This document shows positions 50,101 to 57,699 of a stretch of DNA of 64,000 bases, piece after piece (within the stretch, counting starts at the first letter, position 1; the number at the start of each line of letters is the position of its first letter). The position numbers were made by a program, and so were the translations under genes. Source of the DNA: Flaccisagitta enflata (lineage: Eukaryota > Chaetognatha > Sagittoidea > Aphragmophora); assembly GCA_965153355.1 (NCBI GenBank), contig OZ231127.1, positions 80,414,001 through 80,478,000 of the forward strand, written 5' to 3'. The notes under the pieces are model-generated. The model searched no databases. It worked only from the letters and a program-made list of their open reading frames with translations, and was not told the DNA's origin.

Positions 50101-50708
50101 CTCAAACCTGATAAATGATGCTCTATCGCCTCTGCCGCTTCTGTTGTTATTGGCGCGCGAGCCGTTTCCAAATCGTCACCAATGTCCTGTATTTCATTTA
50201 ACGCGTTGTCTCTATGTTCATTAAACGCTTCCAGGAGGTTGATCATCGGCGTTGGAATCGACTCGTCCGGCGACGGTGTGGTAAGATGGTGGCGGATCGT
50301 CTCGTCGGCGTTGGCTGCCGCTGATCTCGCCATATCCGGCGCTGATGGAATCACTTCCGGCGGCGTCTGTTGCGCGTCGCTCGTTTTCGCCGGCGTCTGT
50401 GGATCGTCTCGAATTTCCTTCAGCGTCGGCGGATCGTCCTGGATTGCCGCCGGCGTCGGCGGATCTGTTGCGTCGATTGTCGGTGTCGGCAAATCGTTCT
50501 GGTGATCGTCCGCGACAATGTCGCACCCGGTGACATGGTCTTGGGTATCCGGGCATCCAGCTGCTGCTGCATCGGCTGTCGACGTCGTCGTCCTCGGATC
50601 CTTCGCAGAGGCCCCATCGATCGTTTTCAACTCGGTCTCGGACTGGATGGATGGTGAGTGAGTGCCGGTACGGCTGACCGACCGGTCCTCGGTTGGATCT
50701 TCCTCCAT
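44172..50708 (-). CDS. 2178-residue disordered/coiled-coil protein of the giant element
   Basis: ATG at 50708 to a stop at 44172, no internal stop in 6.5 kb. The first 170 residues are Asp/Pro/Thr-rich with about 11-residue repeats (DDPPTPAAIQ, DDPPTLKEIR, DDPQTPAKTS). Residues about 170-600 are helical. A basic NRRRRSPNRPSNQRR patch and an NDQKNGKNDQKN-type Asn/Asp/Lys repeat follow (about 690-910). Residues about 1050-1650 are long Glu/Lys/Arg coiled coil, followed by acidic SDDE segments and more helix to an acidic/basic end. No enzyme motif is visible. Its start lies within the 238-residue ORF in another frame (+1 relative). It could be a structural or tegument-like protein, but that is inference. 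No family recognised. Confidence 0.8.
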   Translation of the reverse strand: MEEDPTEDRSVSRTGTHSPSIQSETELKTIDGASAKDPRTTTSTADAAAAGCPDTQDHVTGCDIVADDHQNDLPTPTIDATDPPTPAAIQDDPPTLKEIRDDPQTPAKTSDAQQTPPEVIPSAPDMARSAAANADETIRHHLTTPSPDESIPTPMINLLEAFNEHRDNALNEIQDIGDDLETARAPITTEAAEAIEHHLSGLSKAVLQQKRIAQLEKSLEAAAKGGNDTIFAETKQKLENSLTEFETTMSGPKDELGQIKDVKKTVSETGVHAMNVTRNCKYLAESMIKMESELVNMIIEASKSIKNRHPKVILKRLLKHEQIREMLDMIISTTQMLNDSLAHVSTTAEDLRLMQATLEIKALETHETKEKEFPLLSTVKSAEKLAEMCGVAIFCVQSDATRRLESAMQKALDKKVLYLDSPLHQVWREVFAEIPCATRQDDHAQSVFTQNIPSAHDLPSLVASLRASKVQFSKLKFAYVAQSGMTEIMQRHNDSMKDRLLQVEKLIHEHAYRVREIDLCRDLIMYAEQSERIESEATLSKIYSLIENIDNEIESKWHENRSPDTQNDHATKWAKMKHNDDMKTDRIMKIKDLLNERKASKTRQDADPRLKRYLESEACQVRLSANDTKPKMPVTQKHAQKNKNRRRRSPNRPSNQRRAGSVINMPRQDRGFSPANNRRRGASLDGRKYSGGRQMPSNRAQRRDRNVTHNLDQFNQTCREATKKMKKQRKQQRKQERKKERENNKTPEPEQTPAEQEINSVELTEQTIIVHDENDTSPNQNRDESQNKNKKGKNKNKTVNKQPDQNRAVNTAESDHPNDQQSDQNDRNNDQNDQKNGKNDQKNGKNDQKNEPNDSKNDQRNDQNDSKKGQKNNKKNDRKANAKNDAKNEAKKDERAPPGQPVKSKLTNNKIPEQCKNGSRRANRRAKVSFNVTMAEYRPISQKTDGIETETNSLGYIIPKGWMTLESPTDTFKNEKIRTRARQYSIAKDIKDSKQEFMPIIHPKTKKIEARVYRKAIVLNPFAPSMLGEGGIDPSMNVTKVMDRLIEIAMETDAMFKNACKTDEQVIKDQQEEKDRAKIEVHQQNLMDKIADASEEGKYFHKGSQSIESITSYSCSWLEKIKRVEQLEEDLGYAILVNCGRQEWTYWHQALNRINDTIRELEHCTKVAKDAAAEFRANYEEKCDRMQRSCQSKSKDHEQARKLIESLYKEDRKKVIEVEVEAARQKRRNDEVIHELRRRHAVGQPPGIPNKDETTKYKRRMQIIQYLNEKVNQTEALIEVCKKEVEDNREKLDQGYREAENEYKAAEELLRTINPRDDDPAWRREQVKTLNRLKELRDENYAVGKESLAKMESTLKQYRELHCKYQRENILDSIQKKIDDKDMQIKQCIETIRRKKDECTQSIKFIEETSKGLDPATIAQKKKRQKEESADAIEKEQKCIKNHIDVKKKLENYKRTRDLDMLDQVIESSDRESKIMDKKVEEAKKAEEEAKEQNLPQEEIVKRMRIHDQALNESLQHAHTKQNYREIQLEQIKLMNTEMNNNTKTEHQKLLDERAEVHKNRLEIISNLTTIRRDNVLNDPSIPDGEKSKCLRKIRENEKRLRQSAEKRERTQIMDWEDEPTPDNSSPSDDESEKGATGHTKDDATAKQLQNYIDQTFCRPNSKSDRKAIEKFRVKKPDKDIGRKHKPGEKLTDGTWENINGEWRKADASKKLKIGSRSYDDDDDSDNPPDLVTTCSESSDDENDNWQPGTISAITIASDDSDTETTTNSADEGSTPSSHEHENEDLSTTHACANPAMPDDISVNEEYTKSAEKQIMKFIMTLFKLDRKSKKAREKSLEQQNRSMNKPQAQAEREKLARIREDNSMKQYVKTKKQDFDNNPSIQRPKTGVELLFSITKQLEEAPPPEEGITNYLMGILQEIKRQDEHKKGKECSECEPSQEDKMTELEMTDELPSKHEMACKIRKTLRKVNKELQQHSEATCQCGVKNTHAVSATINAPRLFVKKKRNDISDYHEEFIGVHPSALGGRTRLLSDVNDSLATNNTHTRSVRLQMESYWDAAFRLGPDGLANYRKQIEKELIEEIKDLMTDRDMNDIMHEVCEDAKAEYQRYREMEKKIKSRAEKLKDPEEWKKWDPEWLQICRESGKERASEILRIDPDNASEEDEEVESDGNKRRSDEA

Positions 50709-50937
50709 TTTGTAATTCGACGATATGTCGGGTTAATTCGGATATAGTATCCTGCAAATTGTCCACTTTTTGTTCCAATAGCCTAATACTATTGTCTTTA
50801 TCGTTCAAATATATTTCTGAGACTCTCAGTTTGCTGGTTAATACTCTTTTTTCTTCCTTTAATTTCAATTTTTCTTGCAGTTCACGACGAAATTCGCGTT
50901 TATAATTGATGCCGTCTTCAGTATGGTCAGACGACAT
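50221..50937 (-). CDS. 238-residue coiled-coil protein with PPPSY motif, overlapping the 2178-residue ORF
   Basis: ATG at 50937, stop at 50221. Residues 10-75 form a charged coiled coil (LQEKLKLKEEKRVLTSKL, LLEQKVDNLQDTISEL). Residues 150-205 have an 11-12-residue repeat (RSADAGGNPG, RSADAEGNSR, RSTDAGENER). PPPSY lies at about 215-219. PPxY is the established late-domain motif that recruits Nedd4-family ubiquitin ligases in retroviral Gag proteins; here it is only a sequence match. The last 488 bases are also read in the +1 frame as the start of the 2178-residue protein. That arrangement needs leaky scanning, a frameshift or separate transcripts. A TATA-like TATAAAAAC lies about 170 bases upstream. 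Confidence 0.65.
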   Translation of the reverse strand: MSSDHTEDGINYKREFRRELQEKLKLKEEKRVLTSKLRVSEIYLNDKDNSIRLLEQKVDNLQDTISELTRHIVELQNGGRSNRGPVGQPYRHSLTIHPVRDRVENDRWGLCEGSEDDDVDSRCSSSWMPGYPRPCHRVRHCRGRSPERFADTDNRRNRSADAGGNPGRSADAEGNSRRSTDAGENERRATDAAGSDSISAGYGEISGSQRRRDDPPPSYHTVAGRVDSNADDQPPGSV

Positions 50938-51103
50938 GTGGATGGATCATGGGTTACAACTGACGAAATTTAAATGCGCAAACATACAATTGGTAAATCG
51001 AATAAATGGTGAATTGTGTGCAATATGTGTTTGCTGTTGATCGTGTTAACTCGTCGTTGTGTTTGTATCGTTTATTGTATGTGTGGCGTTGTCATTTTAT
51101 GTT

Positions 51104-51112
51104 GTTTTTATA
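51104..51112 (-). promoter_or_regulatory. Possible TATA box upstream of the 238-residue ORF
   Basis: TATAAAAAC on the minus strand, 167 bases before the ATG at 50937. The surrounding DNA is very AT-rich, so chance is a real alternative. Confidence 0.3.
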
Positions 51113-51422
51113 CTTTTATTTAATCAATTAATATTGAATTAATTTTAGTTATATTTTATTTTTCTTTTTATTTTATTTCTCCAAGTATTAATTCTTTTGG
51201 ATATTTATTTATCGATTTATTCAATTTGTTTTGTTTGCTATGTTTTGTTTTATTTTGTTTTATTTTGTTTTGTTTTGTTTAGTTGTATGTTGTTTATTTG
51301 TTTTGTTCTTGTCGTAGTTGTGTTTCATATGAATGAATTTAATCGCAAGTATGAATTTCTACAAGTATCAAATACGCGTAAGTGCAAGAGTGGTTGATAA
51401 TTGGGATTGATTGAAAATCAGG

Positions 51423-51778
51423 ATGTCGCCTTTATGCCACGATGGCATCGGCGCGGCGATTGAAAATTGGGAATATGGAGAAAAATGTCAACTTCGTCCC
51501 TTCGATCGATGGTTATGCGCGAATGCGGATTTTCTTTCTCGCTCAAGTAAGTGGATTTTGTTTTGTTTCTGCGTTTCCTGACTTTGTTTTCGTTAGACCG
51601 GCTCCTTACTACTTTGTTTTCGATATTGTTTTTGTTAAGACTGAATGAAGTCGGAGATTTTACTTTTCTTCAAAATTCTTGGCAATCAATTTATAATTTT
51701 AAAATAATTTTTGTTCAAAATTTTTGTCTAACTTCCGTTTTTGTTGGAATATTGAACTCGATTCAAGATTATTTTTGA
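51423..51778 (+). CDS. Weak candidate two-exon plus-strand gene
   Basis: ATG at 51423 opens 41 codons (MSPLCHDGIGAAIENWEYGE at the start, with Trp/Cys content unlike the AT-rich surroundings) up to a perfect GTAAGT donor at 51547. An acceptor TTCGTTAG at about 51596 would keep the frame open to TGA at 51776-51778 through a Leu/Phe/Asn-rich segment. The intron would be only about 50 bases. The second exon may be AT-rich non-coding DNA, and the orientation is opposite to the large ORFs. I do not recognise the product. Confidence 0.22.
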
Positions 51779-52270
51779 AATTTATTGATCTTTATTTTCA
51801 TGAATTGTTTCTTTAACACTTTTTATTCTGCCAATTTCATGATTGTTTTGGTTTAAATATTTCTTTCAATATCGAGTTTTTCTTAAAATTCGAATAAAGA
51901 ATTTTGTTTTGGAATTGATTTCCTTGAATTTGTTTTCAATTCAGAAGGAAATTCGGATTGTTTAATTTTTATTAAATTTCGAGTCTTTGTTCTATGATGC
52001 CAAGTCACGTTGAGTGCAAGAATCAACGATGGAGGACGTTGATCTCAATGCCTATTCTGTGATTCATGAATGTGAGCGTTTCTGTCTAATAGTATGAACT
52101 ACGTTCGGTGAAAATACTGTTAGTGCGAACGTGGGTTAGTTGGATATGATTTTCAAGTGTTCCAGTGTGAACTATGGCCGTTATAATACTCAGTAACTTA
52201 GTGTGAACTATGTATGTTTTTACGCGTAATTATGAATGCGTCTTTGCGCGTGTGTGTCAATTACACTATA
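51779..52270. other. AT-rich non-coding interval of the giant element
   Basis: No exon supported. The phrase GTGTGAACTATG and variants recur near 52080-52215. The 50940-51420 interval is likewise AT-rich with a TTTTGTTTTATTTTG tract at 51230-51285. Confidence 0.5.
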
Positions 52271-52273
52271 GTG

Positions 52274-52831
52274 TTACTGCTGTGTGGGAGTTTTGCTGAT
52301 GAGTGATTCTATGATCTTAGTGCCATGGTTTATCGCGTGCAGTTCTGACTCAATTTCATTCGTCCATTTGCGGACTGTTCTTGCCCAATGTTGGACCGCG
52401 TTCAGATCACCTGTCTTAATAAATTTGTTTAACCTTTTTATCTCAGATTTCCTGTCGGACCGGCTTTGACTTCCAACGGTCTGTCGGTCGGTCTGGTTGA
52501 CATTCGTTTGCGTCGTGGATGCTGATACGCTCGTCACAGTCTTGTTGGTTTCTATTGACGCGTGGACCGGAAATGTGAACGCGCTAATGGATGTGAAGGT
52601 ATCTGGAACGCGGATGGTCGAATTGTAATGAGCGCTTTCCATGGACCGAATGTCCTTTCGAATGTACGCGTATTTGGAGTATGACTCTGGCACGTACGTT
52701 CCTGTTGTGTGAACGCGATAAGCGCGTCCTGGCAATTTAGTGATAGGTTGTTTTCTCTTAACTGCCCGTGGACGGACAATTTGATGAATTTTGTGCGGCT
52801 CTGATTGAATGCAATTTGTCTGTCCGGTCAC
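52274..52831 (-). CDS. Orphan ORF of about 185 residues, probably an exon
   Basis: The frame is open from about 52920 to a stop at 52274 and its first start-like codon is GTG at 52831. With no upstream ATG it is more likely a spliced exon, or it starts at an internal Met. The protein is Thr/Ser/Arg-rich. Its last 60 residues (KSEIKRLNKFIKTGDLNAVQ, then HWARTVRKWTNEIESEL) look helical and charged. No domain recognised. It is the first ORF of the giant element when read on the minus strand and lies just downstream of the 184-bp tandem repeats. Confidence 0.45.
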   Translation of the reverse strand: MTGQTNCIQSEPHKIHQIVRPRAVKRKQPITKLPGRAYRVHTTGTYVPESYSKYAYIRKDIRSMESAHYNSTIRVPDTFTSISAFTFPVHASIETNKTVTSVSASTTQTNVNQTDRQTVGSQSRSDRKSEIKRLNKFIKTGDLNAVQHWARTVRKWTNEIESELHAINHGTKIIESLISKTPTQQ

Positions 52832-52966
52832 GTTTATCGGTCTAAATTGATTTTCGGACGATGGTCCGTTTGTCCGATCTGTTTTTGGTGGAACGTAGCG
52901 AGCGACCGAGTGGCCCGTTCAAAACGCGGTTGTCTCTGACTAGAAACGCCCCCTAAATGTGCCAAC

Positions 52967-53380
52967 CAGTGACAAAAGCAATCTGCCGTTAGTGTCTAGA
53001 ATAAAGTGTTTCTGGTTAAACTCAGTGCATAAAAGTACCACGCTATATCGGACCCAACAGTAACGAAAAACCGCCTGAAGCGGACATAGAGTCTTAGTCG
53101 CTCTATCTTAGTTCTGTTGATTTCTCATATTGGCAACAACAGAAATCCGCCAGTGACAAAAGCCTTCTACCGTTAGTGTCTAGAATGAAGTGTTTCTGGT
53201 TAAACTTAGTGCATAAGAGTACCACGCTATATCGGACCCAACAGTAACGGAAAACCGCCTGTAGCGGACATAGAGTCTTAGTCGATCTAATAATTTGGAA
53301 AAAAAGATCATCGCGTTATACCGTCTTCGAAGAGGCACATACGCGCCATCTTAGTTCTATTAATTTCTTATATTGGCCAG
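52967..53380. repeat. 184-bp tandem repeats at the right side of the giant element
   Basis: Copy 1 starts at 52967 (CAGTGACAAAAGC) and copy 2 at 53151 with about 95 percent identity by eye. Copy 2 contains a 59-base insert (about 53287-53345) before its last part resumes (CCATCTTAGTTCTATTAAT). A final fragment (TATTGGCAATACAAGAAATC) recurs at 53712. Confidence 0.85.
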
Positions 53381-53734
53381 ACATACAGATTGTGGAGAAG
53401 CGGGAAGCGCCGCTTCTCGGAAGCAGCGTGACAGAGTCGGAAGATCTTACAATATGGCATTTAAAAAAATGAAAAAAAAGATATTCCATTTTAGAAGAGC
53501 ACTTGAACAATTGTCACGACTAATTTCTTAATTTGATAGACTAAAAACACTATGTTTTTTCCAAAAATCTACCATTTCTAAGATTGATTTGCTGAAAATT
53601 GACTTGACTTCTTCAAAAATCTACCATTTTAGACTGCATTCTGCTTGTCGGAACCTCGCATGAAAAATTCTTGCTTCCCGGAAGCTTGGAAGAATATTAA
53701 TATCTGATATTGGCAATACAAGAAATCCGCCAGT

Positions 53735-54030
53735 TTTTAGTCGCGTGCTACGCGACTCTACACCCTGCTTTGTCGGTCCGTCTGTCCGTCCGTCCGTCCG
53801 TCCGTCCGTCCGTCTGTCCGTCTGTCTGTCCGTCCGTCCGTCCGTCCGTCCGTCCGTCCGTCCGTCCGTCCGTTGGTCCGTTCGTCCATCACACTTTAAT
53901 TTTTTCTTGTTTTTGCGGTCTTTGGTCTCACTGCTCCTGCCCAAATGATCAAGTGACCTAAAATATGGCCCCTGCCAACCCGCACGCGACTGGGGTAGCC
54001 TTGTATCCGGCCTTGTTAAAAAAATCAGTT
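53735..54030 (-). repeat. Family A repeat, well-preserved copy
   Basis: TAGTCGCGTGCTACGCGACT, a CCGT tetranucleotide run (53780-53885), TGCTCCTGCCCAAATGATCA, CACGCGACTGGGGTAGCC and TATCCGGCCTTGTT. Partial inverted similarity between the two ends (CGCGTGC). Confidence 0.85.
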
Positions 54031-54296
54031 ACTGCAGGGTTCAACTGTAATTAGCGTTGGTGATTACAACGACAGCCTGTGGTCAACGCTTAATTGTATC
54101 TTTAAAATCCAGAGATTATCGTAACAAAAAAATCTTCATTCTGCAGTGTTCTGTATCTTTTTTCTATCGAACATCTTTCATCCATAATAAGGCCTGATCC
54201 GAATGCTGGGTGAGTGGTAGCCAATCTTTTTGATGTCTTTTTTTCGAGGACATTTCATCATCAGTTATCGTTCAGGTCCCTTGAAATTCTAGAAAC

Positions 54297-55077
54297 ATGT
54301 GGGGATTGTGGATACTGGGTTTTCTTTGTCTTTGGATTGGTAAACAGAGTTGTTTCTGAGCTGGACCTCACAACTAGTGCATGAACATGTTTAGATTTAA
54401 AAGGGGGAACTCATAGCAAAACAAAGTCATTGAAAACCTTCTTTTGTATTGTGTAATGTTTGTTGAGGGGATCAAAGTGAGTTGGATTTTGGCTGGCTGT
54501 TATATAGGAAAACATGTTTTTAAAATGGGATCTCTTTTGTATTTATTCCATACAGTTGATCGGTGGCGTTATGGTCCCTATGGAGACACGACATGACTGT
54601 CTTCCCAACGGACATTTCTCTCACCATCTCTTACCCTTACTAACCCAGTCATGACCTTTCATTCCCTTCCCATGCCCATGTGAAAAACCCAACAGCTGGA
54701 GAGTGCTGTACTTCGGGGCTCAACCCAGACCTGAAACCAAGGTTGAAGAATGGACTATCAACAGACAAGATGGAGATCCCATCAATTTTCAATACACGTA
54801 AGTTTCATGTTTTCTGTGTCTCGTAGTTTGTCTTGTTTGCTTTTATTCATAACGATAACGATAATGTGTATTATTTTTCGTTTTCATTGTACCATTGTCG
54901 ATTTTTTAAATCATTGTTTGTTTGTTACTGTGCTACACAAAACCAGGATCAAGGCTGTGAAGATGTCGAACGGAGGTTCATTTAGGTGCAATAACATTCA
55001 CGACATTTACCACGACATCACCGTTGTTGATACTGAATCCATGGAATGTCCAGTCATCGAGGAAACACTCTCAGCAG
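54297..55077 (+). CDS. Exons of a secreted/extracellular protein (weakly laminin-N/netrin-like)
   Basis: Two well-defined exons: 54696-54797 (acceptor CCAACAG, donor GTAAGT) and 54947-55077 (acceptor AACCAG, donor GTACGT), joining in phase. The first reads WRVLYFGAQPRPETKVEEWT and ends DGDPINFQYT. The second starts IKAVKMSNGGSFRCNNIHD and contains VVDTESMECPVIEE. The 'PRPE...I.RQDG...QY' spacing weakly recalls the end of a laminin N-terminal/netrin domain. A possible first exon 54297-54339 encodes MWGLWILGFLCLWI, a signal peptide, with donor GTAAAC; its phase does not fit the next exon, so a middle exon is missing or misread (an acceptor at 54555 is available). The 3' part of the gene is not found. 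Confidence 0.45.
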
Positions 55078-55394
55078 GTACGTCACCTTTGGAGATAGGA
55101 CAGAAAGATTGAGCAGGGAAGTGGGACAGAGACTTAAACAGACAGATACACTCCAACACATGTAGACCGACGGTGACACCCCCCCCCACACTCAACAGAT
55201 CCACGAAGTCAAATGAGTCTCTAAACCTGGGTGAAAATCCATCCTTAAATGGATATCCCTTAATTTAGAGCTTACAGATAATAGATAGTCATAGTAACGA
55301 CGGACGTAGAAAATAAAACCTGAGGAATTCTAAGAGTGGATTTCATTCAGATTAGAAAACTACTTCTCGATTTCGAATCATAACAAGTGAGTGT

Positions 55395-55844
55395 GCCCCC
55401 CCCCACACACACTAACAAACAAACAGACAAAGAAACAAACACACACAGAAACAAACAAACAAACAGACAAATAAACACGCACGCACACACAGAATGACAA
55501 AAAGACAAACCGAAAAACCGAAAGAGAGACATAGCGTGACTGAGACGACAGCAAAAGAGGAACTGCATGATGGGAACAAAAGACATAAGTCGATACTAAA
55601 ATATTGAGATGCAGAGACAGAGAATGGAACGAAGATAGGCAATGACCAAGAAGACCAGAGCCCTGAAATCCTAATGTGAATCTCAAATAATAGGGTGCCA
55701 GCTGAGCTGCCTGAGCTGCCTGAGCAAGGAGCACGTCCGATCGGATTAAGTTGGCAGTTTTCTAGTTATGATTTCCCAATATCTCGACCCTTTCAGAATC
55801 ATAGAGAGAGATGAAGAGATGAAAAGTGGAAGAAAATGATGGAA

Positions 55845-55876
<32 letters not shown>

Positions 55877-55958
55877 ATAGACAGAGACAGACAGACCGAC
55901 AGAAAGATAGCGTGACGGATAGAAAGACAGCACGACAGACAGCTGAACGAACAGCATA

Positions 55959-56027
<69 letters not shown>

Positions 56028-56040
56028 AAGACAAAGTAGA
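55395..56040. repeat. Simple-repeat cluster: ACAAAC, GAGA, (GACA)n
   Basis: ACAAACAAACA units at 55420-55480, GAGA run at 55846-55873, and a pure ACAG tetranucleotide run at 55966-56028. Reading frames here are artefacts. Confidence 0.95.
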
Positions 56041-56189
56041 GCTGGGACGTATAAATCAAATCTCATCGAGATTCATCACCCACTTCCGCTTTATCCTCCT
56101 CCTCCTCCTCCTCCTCCTACTCCTCCTCTTCCTCCTCTCCTTCGTCATCCTCTGTTTGAGTTGTGGCATTCGACCGAGTTCCATGTTCA

Positions 56190-56275
56190 GCGCACTCAGA
56201 ATTGCCGCTCAGTAACACGCTCAGAATGCCGCTCAGAATACCGCTCAGTAACACGCTCAGTAACACGCTCAGGGC
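56190..56275. repeat. Short tandem: GCTCAG(T/A)AACAC units
   Basis: Five to six units of 10-20 bases (CAGTAACACGCTCAGAATGCCG type). Gives a tandem SVTRS-type frame; no gene supported. Confidence 0.7.
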
Positions 56276-56398
56276 GTTACGGCATTATTTCACCCCATGT
56301 CAAGATTGTCATAATGGACGATTTTTGTCCATTTCGTTTTATCATCGATGATCGTCGGTCTAAAAAAGGCAGTCAGCCGTTGCATTGTAACCATCGTT

Positions 56399-56402
<4 letters not shown>

Positions 56403-56489
<87 letters not shown>

Positions 56490-56541
56490 CTCTCTCTCTC
56501 TCACGTCTCCTCTCTCTCTATCGGCTTCTCTATCGTCTATA

Positions 56542-56582
<41 letters not shown>
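56403..56582. repeat. (CT)n microsatellites
   Basis: Pure CT runs at 56403-56485 and 56545-56580 with degenerate sequence between. Confidence 0.97.
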
Positions 56583-56583
<1 letters not shown>

Positions 56584-56713
56584 AAAGTCATACATTCCAT
56601 GGCATAACCTCTTGAGTATCGGCGTTGCCATCGTGAGAGAATGACTTCCCCTAAAAAGAATTGCGAAACAATAAAGTTGAAAAAGGCTGAAGGGCAGAAA
56701 AGAAAAAAAAGAG

Positions 56714-56715
<2 letters not shown>

Positions 56716-56794
<79 letters not shown>

Positions 56795-57030
56795 CAGAGA
56801 GACAGAGAGACAGAGAGACAGAGAGACAGAGACAGAGAGACAGAGAGACAGAGAGACAGAGACAGAGAGACAGAGACAGAGAGATTCTCGGTCACAAAAA
56901 CGCACTCACACAGACAAATACCCACGAGCAGGCACACATAGCATACACACATACACACATACACACATACATACACACAGACAAATACACACGAGCAGGC
57001 ACACATAGCATACACACATACACACATACA
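56716..57030. repeat. (AG)n, ACAGAG and CACACATA repeats
   Basis: AG run to about 56791, GACAGAGA units to 56885, then a CACACATACA tract that includes an about 60-base tandem duplication (AGCAGGCACACATAGCATAC at 56928 and 56993). Confidence 0.95.
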
Positions 57031-57324
57031 TGTATTTAGCAGGCTCACAGAGATATACATACACGGACAGACAAAGCTAGACAGACACACATAGGTACTC
57101 TGAGAGAAATACAAGCAAAGCAATTAGACAAGGAGAGACAAAAAAAGAAATAAGAGACAGAAAAATGAGGAAAAAAAAACAAAAAACAGGACAGACCTAG
57201 AAAAAAGAAGAGAGACAGAGGAAAGGAGGACAAAACTTGAAGTTAGCCCTTCCGTTTTCTGATGTCAGAGAAACAACGGAAGAGAGAGTTGGGTAAAATG
57301 AGAAAGAACTAAACGAGAGTAAAT

Positions 57325-57510
57325 AAGTAACGCGGGGTCACAATATCGTCGAGAATGGTTGGGTTGTGGTGCAAAACAACTCCCCCCCTCCTTCTAAACA
57401 CACATACACGCATTTTAGCACTCTTCTACTGAAGCGTGACGGACCAATGGACCGACCGACAGATCGACGGACCAACAGACAGACAAACCCCCTTATAAGT
57501 GTCGCGAATC
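57325..57510 (+). repeat. Family B repeat copy (diverged)
   Basis: GTAACGCGGGGTCACAATAT, pyrimidine tract, GGACCAATGGACCGACCG and CCCCTTATAAGTGTCGCGAA. Confidence 0.6.
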
Positions 57511-57525
57511 AGTTTAGGAAAGAAA

Positions 57526-57583
57526 AACAGAAAGAAAGAAAGAAAGAAAGAAAGAATGTCAGAGAGAAAGAAAGAAAGAAAAA

Positions 57584-57663
<80 letters not shown>

Positions 57664-57665
57664 AA
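57526..57665. repeat. (GAAA)n microsatellite
   Basis: Nearly pure AGAA/GAAA tetranucleotides with one interruption near 57556-57566. Confidence 0.97.
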
Positions 57666-57699
57666 AGGAAAATAAAAAAGGATCATGAAAATAGATAGA

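Larger units (their letters stand above)
24486..53000 (-). mobile_element. Giant Ty3/gypsy-related retroelement, about 28 kb
   Basis: On the minus strand it carries, 5' to 3': an orphan ORF (52274-52831), a 238-aa ORF overlapping a 2178-aa ORF, a 2267-aa ORF, a Gag-like ORF and a protease-RT-RNase H-integrase ORF. Two small membrane-protein genes lie convergent to pol on the plus strand. The left boundary is sharp because satellite sequence stops there. The right boundary is not defined and is drawn at the start of a 184-bp tandem repeat. Typical Ty3/gypsy elements are 5-10 kb, so this is far outside the usual size. Known giant gypsy-type elements exist (planarian Burro elements, plant Ogre), but I do not recognise this gene set. 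Most ORFs are open over kilobases, arguing for recent activity or selection; a 3.4-kb insertion breaks one of them. Confidence 0.75.

Noticed and set aside
52840-52965. Primer-binding site for the giant element
   Set aside because: Minus-strand TGG occurrences here (for example TGGCACATTTAGGGGGCG) do not match a tRNA 3' end that I can name with confidence.
57366-57698. Lys/Glu-rich ORF of 110 residues
   Set aside because: It is read from a family B fragment into a GAAA microsatellite.
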